Part shown: in pieces, positions 48,447 through 55,955 of the stretch
How positions within the stretch are numbered: position 1 is the stretch's first letter
How the letters are laid out: each line of letters begins with the position of its first letter
Assembly (NCBI RefSeq): GCF_020687685.1
Contig: NZ_JAJEWM010000004.1
Coordinates: 124,001-188,000, forward strand
From: Tessaracoccus sp. OS52
GTDB taxonomy: Bacteria; Actinomycetota; Actinomycetes; Propionibacteriales; Propionibacteriaceae
Length of the DNA stretch: 64,000 nt
Reading direction: 5' to 3'
Program-made: the position numbers and the translations under genes
Notes under the pieces: model-generated
The model's input: the letters and a program-made list of their open reading frames with translations, nothing else
The model's database searches: none
What the model was told of the DNA's origin: nothing

Positions 48447-51068
48447 GTGAACACCTCACCCCGCGGTGTGCCTGCCCGCGCCGTGACCCGCCTGGACCTG
48501 GGGGGCGAGTGGACTTGCCGCGCCGTCACCGGTCCGGTCCCGGAGCCAATCGCGGCAACCCTCGCGCAGGGCATTCCCGGCGCCGTGCCGGGCGTAGTCC
48601 ATCTGGACCTGCTGACCGCGGGACTTGTTCCCGACCCCTACGAGGGGCGCAACGAGCACGAGCTCACCTGGATCGGGCGCACCGACTGGGAGTACAGCAG
48701 GTCCTTCGAGTGGTCGGTCGGTGCCCACACCCGCCACGAACTCGTGGCCGAGGGCCTGGACACGGTGGCCACCATCCGGCTCAACGGCCAGGAGGTCGGC
48801 CGGACCGCCAACCACCACCGCACCCATCGCTTCGACGTCGGGGCGCTGCTGGTGGAGGGCACCAACCGCATCAGCATCCGCTTCACCGCCGCCCTCAACC
48901 ATGCCGAGGAACGCGAGCGCGTCCTGGGAGCGCGACCCCACTCCAACGCCCACCCGTTCAACACCATCCGCAAGCCCGCCTATGCCTTCGGCTGGGACTG
49001 GGGTCCGGAACTGGTCACGGCGGGCATCTGGCGGGCAATCCGGCTGGAGAGCAGCACGGCGGCGCGCCTGGCCCGGGTACGTCCACTGACCGGTTGGACC
49101 CACGCCGGAGCCACGCTGGACCTGCACGTCGCCGTCGAGCACGCGTCACAGCCGCACACGGTGAGGGTCGCCGTGGGCGAACTCGCGTCCGCGTCGGCGG
49201 AGCTCCTCGGCGACGGGCACCTCGCTCTTGCCGTTCCGGGTGCCGACCCCTGGTGGCCGCGCAGCCACGGGGAGCAGACGCTCTACGACGTGGCGGTGAC
49301 GCTCCTCGACGCCGCGGACGAGGTGGTCGACAGCTGGACCGGGCGGGTCGGGTTCCGTACCGTAACCGTCGACACCTCTGCCGACGAGGTGGGCAACCGG
49401 TTCGCCATCACCGTCAACGGTGTCCCCGTGCACATCCGCGGGGCCAACTGGATCCCTGCGGACAACTTCCTGCCCCGGGTGGACCGCCCGCGTCTCGCCG
49501 CGGCCCTGTCCGACGCCGTCGAGGCGAACATGAACCTCGTCCGCGTCTGGGGCGGGGGGATCTACGAGTCCGACGACTTCTACGACCTTTGCGACGAGCT
49601 CGGGCTGCTCGTCTGGCAGGACTTCGCGCTGGCCTGTGCCGCCTACTCCGAGGAACCGGAGTTGTGGGACGAGTTCGAGGCGGAGGCCCGCGAGGCAATC
49701 GTGCGGATCTCCGGTCACGCCTCACTGGCGCTGTTCAACGGCGGCAACGAGAACATCTGGGGCTGGGCCGACTGGGGATGGCGCGCCCTGCTCGACGGCG
49801 CCAGCTGGGGCCAAGGCTACTACCTGGAGCTGTTCCCGGGATTGGTGGCCGAACTCGCGCCGGGTACGGCGTACGTCGAGGGCAGCCCCTTCTCCTTCGA
49901 CCGCTTCCTGCACCCCAACGACGACATCAACGGCTGCATGCACATCTGGACGGTGTGGAACGACGACGACTACACCACCTACCGCAACTTCCGCCCGCGC
50001 TTCGTCTCGGAGTTCGGGTTCCAGGGGCCGCCGGCCTTCTCGACGCTGGAGTCCGTGGTCAGGGACGTCCCGCGCTCCCCACTGGGGGCCGAGATGCTGT
50101 CCCACCAGAAGGCTGAGGACGGGAACCTCAAGCTTGCGCGCGGCCTGGGTGACCACTTGCCGATGCCCGCGGAGTACCTCGACTGGCACTGGGCCACCCA
50201 GCTGAACCAGGCCCGGGCCGTGCGCTTCGGGATCGAGCATTTCCGCTCGCTGGCACCCTTCAACACCGGGTCGGTGGTGTGGCAACTGGGTGACTGCTGG
50301 CCGGTGGTGTCCTGGGCCGCCGTCGACGGTCACGGCATCCGCAAGCCGCTGTGGTTCGCGCTGCGCGCCGCCTTCGCCGACAGGCTCGCCACCATTCAGC
50401 CGCGCGACGGCGGACTCGCCCTCGTCCTGCACAACGAGTCCGACCAGCTCTGGGAGACGACTGCCGGCCTGAGCCGCGTCGCACTGACAGGCGCCGAACT
50501 GGCTGCGGCGCGGGTTTCGCTGGCGGTTCCGGCCCGCGGCTCCCTGACCGTCGCAATCCCTGCGGAGGTCACCTCTCCGGATCGGGCAGACCATGAGCTG
50601 CTGGTGGCCGACCTAGCTTCCGGCGAACGGGCACTGTGGTACTTCGTCGAGGACCCTGAGCTCGCCCTTTCGGACGACGCGTTCGACGCGAGCGTGGAGC
50701 CCACGGAAGGGGGCTACCTGGTGACGGTCACGGCGCAGGCCCTGGTCAAGGACCTGATGCTGCTGGTTGACCACCTCGACCCCGCGGCCACCGTCGACAT
50801 CGGACTGGTCACGCTGCTGGCCGGCGAGTCCGCGACCTTCCGCGTATCCTCCCGACTGCCGCTGGATGACGCCGCACTCGTCTCGCGGCCGGTTCTGCGA
50901 ACGGCGAACGACCTGGTCGCCGAGGCCCGTCGGCCGGCGGCGGATCCTGCGGAAACCGAGGCCGCTGACGACGTCCTTGCCGTGATGGGCACCTTGATCG
51001 GAGGTTCTCGCGACACCGACGGTGCGCTCGTCCCAGCCGAGTCGTCAGCCGGAAGACTGGAGCCATGA
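48447..51068 (+). CDS. Beta-mannosidase, GH2 family
   Basis: An 873-residue enzyme that releases mannose from the non-reducing end of beta-mannooligosaccharides. The N-terminal part has the beta-mannosidase hallmark IPGAVPGVVHLDLLTAGLVP DPY-type sequence with GRTDWEYSRSF, and RKPAYAFGWDWGPELVTAGI. The TIM barrel carries the acid/base Glu435 in NGGNENIWGW and the nucleophile Glu522 in FVSEFGFQGP. There is no signal peptide, so it acts on imported sugars. The GTG start follows CGGAG, and the stop overlaps the next gene by 4 nt. Its promoter carries the shared LacI-type operator. Confidence 0.94.
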   Translation: MNTSPRGVPARAVTRLDLGGEWTCRAVTGPVPEPIAATLAQGIPGAVPGVVHLDLLTAGLVPDPYEGRNEHELTWIGRTDWEYSRSFEWSVGAHTRHELVAEGLDTVATIRLNGQEVGRTANHHRTHRFDVGALLVEGTNRISIRFTAALNHAEERERVLGARPHSNAHPFNTIRKPAYAFGWDWGPELVTAGIWRAIRLESSTAARLARVRPLTGWTHAGATLDLHVAVEHASQPHTVRVAVGELASASAELLGDGHLALAVPGADPWWPRSHGEQTLYDVAVTLLDAADEVVDSWTGRVGFRTVTVDTSADEVGNRFAITVNGVPVHIRGANWIPADNFLPRVDRPRLAAALSDAVEANMNLVRVWGGGIYESDDFYDLCDELGLLVWQDFALACAAYSEEPELWDEFEAEAREAIVRISGHASLALFNGGNENIWGWADWGWRALLDGASWGQGYYLELFPGLVAELAPGTAYVEGSPFSFDRFLHPNDDINGCMHIWTVWNDDDYTTYRNFRPRFVSEFGFQGPPAFSTLESVVRDVPRSPLGAEMLSHQKAEDGNLKLARGLGDHLPMPAEYLDWHWATQLNQARAVRFGIEHFRSLAPFNTGSVVWQLGDCWPVVSWAAVDGHGIRKPLWFALRAAFADRLATIQPRDGGLALVLHNESDQLWETTAGLSRVALTGAELAAARVSLAVPARGSLTVAIPAEVTSPDRADHELLVADLASGERALWYFVEDPELALSDDAFDASVEPTEGGYLVTVTAQALVKDLMLLVDHLDPAATVDIGLVTLLAGESATFRVSSRLPLDDAALVSRPVLRTANDLVAEARRPAADPAETEAADDVLAVMGTLIGGSRDTDGALVPAESSAGRLEP

Positions 51069-53554
51069 CCAAACCGCTGCGGTGCACCAACCTCGAGGTC
51101 TCTCTCAAGCCGTTCCACAGCTTTGAACCAGAAGCCCTGGAAGCGACCGTCCGGCTGGTCTTCGACCAGTGGGCAACGCTGCTCGCCGCAGCCGACGAGT
51201 GCTCGGTGCTGCTGTGGACCTCTGACGGCAGCGAGATCCTGGACTGGGCCGGTGACCTGGACCGGGAGTTCGAGTGGGCCCGCTTCATCGGCTTCAACAA
51301 CACCGCCGCCAACCCCTACGGGGAGGCCAAGGAGCCCGAGCGGGTCGCCATCCCCTACCGGGAAGGCGCCCCGACCGTCAGCTACCGGGACCTGGCCCGG
51401 CTCGTCGCCACCATCAAGGCGGTGGGTGCCGAGCGCGGGATACCGACGCGGGTCGGTGCCACGTTCGACCCCGGTCCTGAGTTCGCTCCGTCGAGTTTCA
51501 AGTTCGAGAGGCATCCGGAGGTGGTGGCGCGCGGCGAGGACATCGGGATCGGTCCAATCATCGCCATGGTCAGGCACTTCTCCGAGCTCCACGCCGACCA
51601 GCACTCCTACGCAGCCTTTCCCGGCGGCGTGGCCGAAGGCACCAGCTTCGGGGAGTTCCTGGGCCGACAGGCGCAGAGCTTCCTCACCGCGCTCGACTTC
51701 GACTACCTGTGGTTGTCCAACGGGTTCGGTTTCAGCTCGTATGCGTGGTCGGAGCTGGGGGAGTCCTTCGACGGCGTCCGCTTCCGCCCCGAACGCACCG
51801 GCGACCTCCGCCGTCGATCCCTGGACTTCTGGCGCGACCTGTCCGCCCACCTCCGGTTCCCCGTCCAGGTGCGCGGCACCAACCACACCGCGGGGATAGA
51901 CATCGGCGCCGACTCGGTCCCGGCGCTCGAGGTGTACGAGGGGGGCCACATCGCCTCACCACCGCCGAACTCGCCATGGGGTCCGCTGAACGAGGACTTC
52001 GGGATCGAGATGTCGGGTTTCATGTCCCGCGTGGCGATGCTGCCCACGGGCGCCGACGGCTACCGGTTCCGCTTCTACGCCAACGACCCGTGGTTCTGGC
52101 AGCAGCCTTGGTGGGACTTCTACCACCGCGAACCCTTCGACATCCACCTGCCGCTGGCCGTCTCCCGGCTCCGGAGCGACGGGTCCGCGCAGCCGCCGAC
52201 TGAGGCCAACATCCTGGCCATCGACACTGCCCACGGGGTCCTGGACGAGCGCTGCGCCCGAGAGGTCTCGACGCAGGTGGTGACCGCGCTGGAATCCGCG
52301 CCCGACGAGGCCGGGCCGCTGGTCTGGGTCTACCCGTTCCGCGAGTACCACGAGCAGATGGCCTCCGATCCCGCAACCATCGCGACGCCGCACTTCGAGG
52401 ACTGGTTCCTCACCTCTGCGATCAACGCCGGGCTTCCGCTCAACACCGTGGTCTCCACCGATGACCTGGGCCCCGCGATGGGTTCGGGCGCCCTGACCGG
52501 CCGGGTCCTGGTGGCCCCTGTGGGTGGGCTGAACCCGAAGTCGCTCACGTTGCTCACACAGCATGCGGAGGCAGGGGGAACCGTGCTGCTCTACGGCTCC
52601 CTCAGCCCGTCCGGCTCCGCGCAGGCGCAGGAGTGTCGTCGGCTCATCGGGCTCGACGTGGCCGGGGCCGGGTTGGACGGCGACGTCGAGCTCAGCCTTG
52701 AGGTGCCGGGGGACCAAGTGCCTGGGCAGGGCCTGCCCCGCGCGTTGCGTCATGTTGCGCACCTCTCCGGTGGCCCGGTCACGGAGGTCCTGGCGCCCGG
52801 TTCGGACACCCGGGCGCTGGCGGTCGTCTCCCGGAAAGACCAGCAGCGCGTCTTCGCGGCCGTGCGCGACGTGGGCGCCGGCAAGGTCCTGTGGGTTCGT
52901 GGATCGGCCCCGTTCGAGTACTCCGAACCCGATGGCCGTGGCGTGCGAGTCCATGTGCCCCACGACCGGTCACGCTTCGCCGACGTCGGCGCCGTCGCGC
53001 GCGACCTGCTGGGCATCGTCGGACTCCGCGTCTCCCACGAACTGCGGGATGCCGGTGCAGCTCGTGCCGTGCACGCGATTCACCGCCACGACGGGGCCTA
53101 CTGGTTCAGCGGCTACCTCCCTGACACCACCACCCGACTGCGGCTCGGACTGCCAGAGGGGGTCCCGTTGATGCAGCACACCGAGTGTTGGCTCGACGGC
53201 GGGGTCGCGGTCTACCAGCTCGCCAAGTCGTTCCGCCACGAGTGCCGGGTCCTGGTGGCCCAGGAGGGCTCCGGAATGCTCCGCTGCCGCGAGGTGGCTC
53301 CGTTCCCGGCGCACATGACGCGGGGAACGAGGGTCAGCGGGCTGTCCAACGCGACGGTGACCCTCCTCCTGCCGGCTGCGGTGGGCCAGGTGCGCATCGA
53401 CGTCGACGGCGCCCCCGTCACCGCCGAAGCCTCCACCGGGGCCGGGACATCCGGCACCGACGCGCAGGACCCCCGGAAGCTGCGGGTGGAGGGCGTCACC
53501 GGAACCCTCACAGTCATGTGGGAAGACAAACCAAGCACAGGAGAAGCAAGTTGA
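51065..53554 (+). CDS. Large cytoplasmic protein of unknown family, candidate glycoside hydrolase
   Basis: An 829-residue protein with no motif I can name. It lacks a signal peptide. The first 400 residues look like a TIM barrel with carboxylates in conserved-looking strands (NLEVSLKPFHSF, RVGATFDPGPEFAP, FDYLWLSNGFGFSSYAW, VQVRGTNHTAGIDIGADSVP, ALEVYEGGHIASPP). Residues about 400-560 resemble a Rossmann/amidotransferase-like domain (GGTVLLYGSLSPSG), and the rest is beta-rich. This order recalls GH42/GH112-type enzymes, but I cannot prove the link. It overlaps the beta-mannosidase stop and the next start by 4 nt each, so it surely works in the same pathway. Confidence 0.7.
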   Translation: MTKPLRCTNLEVSLKPFHSFEPEALEATVRLVFDQWATLLAAADECSVLLWTSDGSEILDWAGDLDREFEWARFIGFNNTAANPYGEAKEPERVAIPYREGAPTVSYRDLARLVATIKAVGAERGIPTRVGATFDPGPEFAPSSFKFERHPEVVARGEDIGIGPIIAMVRHFSELHADQHSYAAFPGGVAEGTSFGEFLGRQAQSFLTALDFDYLWLSNGFGFSSYAWSELGESFDGVRFRPERTGDLRRRSLDFWRDLSAHLRFPVQVRGTNHTAGIDIGADSVPALEVYEGGHIASPPPNSPWGPLNEDFGIEMSGFMSRVAMLPTGADGYRFRFYANDPWFWQQPWWDFYHREPFDIHLPLAVSRLRSDGSAQPPTEANILAIDTAHGVLDERCAREVSTQVVTALESAPDEAGPLVWVYPFREYHEQMASDPATIATPHFEDWFLTSAINAGLPLNTVVSTDDLGPAMGSGALTGRVLVAPVGGLNPKSLTLLTQHAEAGGTVLLYGSLSPSGSAQAQECRRLIGLDVAGAGLDGDVELSLEVPGDQVPGQGLPRALRHVAHLSGGPVTEVLAPGSDTRALAVVSRKDQQRVFAAVRDVGAGKVLWVRGSAPFEYSEPDGRGVRVHVPHDRSRFADVGAVARDLLGIVGLRVSHELRDAGAARAVHAIHRHDGAYWFSGYLPDTTTRLRLGLPEGVPLMQHTECWLDGGVAVYQLAKSFRHECRVLVAQEGSGMLRCREVAPFPAHMTRGTRVSGLSNATVTLLLPAAVGQVRIDVDGAPVTAEASTGAGTSGTDAQDPRKLRVEGVTGTLTVMWEDKPSTGEAS

Positions 53555-55002
53555 TTGAGCGTCGGAAGCCGTTGACGGCAAGGGTGGGGATCGTTTCGGT
53601 CGGTCATCACGTGTACTGGGACCAGTTCGCGGGACTGCGGGACGAGATGTTGGCCAAGACCGCGGTCCTGGCTTCGAAAGTGGCCGGCAACGGGGTCGAG
53701 GTGGTTGATTTCGGGTTGGTGGATGAGGCGCGGAGCGCGTATGCGGTGTTGCCGCGGGTGCGGGCCGCTGACCTGGACCTGTTGTTGGTGGACATGGTCA
53801 CGTATGCGACGTCCTCGACGTTCGGGGTGCTGATCCGGGCTCTGGATGTTCCGGTGGTGATGGTGGCTCTGCAGCCCAGGCGGGCGCTGGATTACGCGAA
53901 CGCGACCACCCACATGCAGTTGGCCAATGATGATTTCTGTTCGGTGCCGGAGTTCGCGGCGGTGGCGGTGCGGATGGGGCGGCCGGTGCCGGAGGTGATC
54001 CTGGGCACTCTGCATGATGACCCGGGCGCTGATGCCGAGCTTGCGCAGTGGTGCCAGATCGCGAAGGTCTACCACTCGTTGCGGACCGCGAGGATCGGGT
54101 TGATGGGGCATGTGCTGGAGTCGATGCTGGACATGCACACCGACCCGACCGCCTTGACCGCGGCGTTCGGGGCGCACGTGGTGTTGTGTGAACCAGAGGA
54201 CATCCAGCGGCACTGGGCCGACCCGGACCCGGGGTTGGTGGCGGCGAAGAAGGACCAGATCCTGGGGTTCTTCGACACCCCCGAACCGGTGTCGGACCCG
54301 ATCACGATGAAACTCACCGACGCCGACCTGGAGACCGCCGCCCGGGCAGCGGTGGCCCTGGACGGGTTCATCGCGGAGAAGGACCTCGACGGCCTGGCCT
54401 ACTACTACGAGGGGCTGCCGGGATCGGAGATGCGCACCCTGATGACGAACCTGATCGTGGGGAACTCGCTGCTGCAGGCGCAGGGGTTCCCGATGTGCGG
54501 GGAGTTCGACATCAAGACCTGCGTGGCGATGATGGTCATGGACCGCCTCGAGATCGGGGGCAGCTTCGCAGAGTTCCACCCCATCGACTTCGAACGCGAC
54601 GCCGTCCTGGTCGGCCACGACGGACCGCACCACATCAACATCGCCGAAGGTAAACCCGCCATCCGGTCCCTGAAGAAGTACCACGGCAAACCCGGGTCCG
54701 GAGCCAGCGTCGAGTTCAACATCAAAGAAGGCCCGATCACCATGCTGGGCAACACCATCACCGCCGACGGCAAGTTCAAGTTCGTCATCGCCGAAGGCGA
54801 ATCCCTCCACCTACCAGTCCCGCCCACCGGCAACACCAACACGTTGGGCCGCTTCCAGCCAGACGTGCGCACCTTCCTCAAACGCTGGATCCGGCAGGCA
54901 CCAACCCACCACTACGCCCTCGGAATCGGACACCACGCCCAAACCATCACCAAGGTCGCCGACACCCTGGGCATCGAATCAGTCATCGTCGCCAACGACT
55001 AG
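53551..55002 (+). CDS. L-arabinose/L-fucose isomerase-superfamily sugar isomerase
   Basis: A 483-residue metal-dependent aldose-ketose isomerase-like protein. Relevant segments are VGIVSVGHHVYWDQFAGLRD at the N terminus, PMCGEFDIKTCVAMMVMDRL, AEFHPIDFERDAVLVGHDGP, HHINIAEGKP and the C-terminal HHYALGIGHHAQ, which supply Glu and His residues equivalent to metal ligands of AraA. In this locus an aldose such as mannose would be the logical substrate, giving a ketose for glycolysis, but specificity is not readable. The TTG start is chosen because CAGGAGAAG lies just upstream and the codon overlaps the preceding stop (TTGA). It is the last gene of the three-gene operon. Confidence 0.85.
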   Translation: MIERRKPLTARVGIVSVGHHVYWDQFAGLRDEMLAKTAVLASKVAGNGVEVVDFGLVDEARSAYAVLPRVRAADLDLLLVDMVTYATSSTFGVLIRALDVPVVMVALQPRRALDYANATTHMQLANDDFCSVPEFAAVAVRMGRPVPEVILGTLHDDPGADAELAQWCQIAKVYHSLRTARIGLMGHVLESMLDMHTDPTALTAAFGAHVVLCEPEDIQRHWADPDPGLVAAKKDQILGFFDTPEPVSDPITMKLTDADLETAARAAVALDGFIAEKDLDGLAYYYEGLPGSEMRTLMTNLIVGNSLLQAQGFPMCGEFDIKTCVAMMVMDRLEIGGSFAEFHPIDFERDAVLVGHDGPHHINIAEGKPAIRSLKKYHGKPGSGASVEFNIKEGPITMLGNTITADGKFKFVIAEGESLHLPVPPTGNTNTLGRFQPDVRTFLKRWIRQAPTHHYALGIGHHAQTITKVADTLGIESVIVAND

Positions 55003-55013
55003 GGGAGGGACGC

Positions 55014-55955
55014 TCAGCGGGTGGGGCGGCGCGCGGTGAGCGTGAGCAGCGTCACCTCGGGGCGGCAGGCGAAGCGGAACGGGGCGTATGGGGAGGTGCC
55101 CACCCCGGCCGAGACGTGGAGGTGGGCGGTATTGCCGCCGCTGGCGTGGGTGGACAGCCCCTTGACGCGTGGTGCGTCGAGGTCACAGTTGGTGACCAGC
55201 GCGCCGTAGCCGGGGACGCAGACCTGCCCGCCGTGGGTGTGGCCGGCGAAGATCAGGTCCATGCCGTCGGAGGTCATCGCGTCCAGGAGCCGCAGGTAGG
55301 GCGCGTGCGTGACGCCGATGTTGAGGTCGGCGTCCGAGTCCGGTGGACCGGCGACGCGGGCGTACTCGTCGCGACCGAGGTGCGCGTCGTCGGTACCCCG
55401 GAACGCCAGGCGGTAGCCGGCGACGTCGATGGTGGCCCTCTGGTGGGTCAGGTCCTTCCAGCCCACCGCGAGCATCCGCTCGCGCAGGTCGTCGGTGGGC
55501 AGTGGCACCAGCCGCCGCTTGGGCGCCGAGGAGCGGTTCACGATGTAGTCCAGGGGGTTCTTCGGCTGGGGTGCGTAGTAGTCGTTCGAGCCGAACACGA
55601 ACACTCCCGGCACGAACCGCAGCCGGTTCCAGGCCGCCATGAACGGGAAGATGGCATCGGGATCGGCGATGTTGTCCCCGGTGTTGACGATCAGGTCCGG
55701 GTCCAAGGCGGACAGCCGACGGACGAAGTCCAGCTTGAGGTGCTGCTTGGTGGTCAGGTGGATGTCGGAGACGTGCAGCACCTTGAGGTCCCTGCCACCG
55801 GAGGGCAGCACGGGCAGGGTGAGGCGACGCACCGTGAACATCGAGGCCTCGGCCAGACCCCACGCGAAGCTGCCGACGGCGGCGCCGGCCACGAGACCGG
55901 CGCCCTTGAGGAGCTTGCCCACCTCAGTTGTCGCCGTTGCCGTTGCCGTTGCCAT
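55014..55955 (-). CDS. YkuE-like calcineurin-type metallophosphoesterase
   Basis: A 313-residue membrane-anchored phosphoesterase. Metal-binding motifs are VSDIHLTTKQH, NTGDNIADP, FGSNDYYAP and FAGHTHGGQVCVPGYG, in the order of the calcineurin superfamily; a hydrophobic segment near the N terminus (GLVAGAAVGSFAWGL) probably anchors it. The mycobacterial counterpart also follows ponA2. The start is uncertain: the ATG at 55955 lies in the hexanucleotide repeat of the penicillin-binding-protein gene and encodes ATATATAT, while a GTG at 55922, just past that stop, would avoid the overlap. Confidence 0.87.
   Translation of the reverse strand: MATATATATTEVGKLLKGAGLVAGAAVGSFAWGLAEASMFTVRRLTLPVLPSGGRDLKVLHVSDIHLTTKQHLKLDFVRRLSALDPDLIVNTGDNIADPDAIFPFMAAWNRLRFVPGVFVFGSNDYYAPQPKNPLDYIVNRSSAPKRRLVPLPTDDLRERMLAVGWKDLTHQRATIDVAGYRLAFRGTDDAHLGRDEYARVAGPPDSDADLNIGVTHAPYLRLLDAMTSDGMDLIFAGHTHGGQVCVPGYGALVTNCDLDAPRVKGLSTHASGGNTAHLHVSAGVGTSPYAPFRFACRPEVTLLTLTARRPTR

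Noticed and set aside
53212-54810. 532-residue - strand frame opposite the isomerase
   Set aside because: Antisense composition rich in His/Arg/Gln without motifs; the isomerase on the + strand is coupled to its operon.
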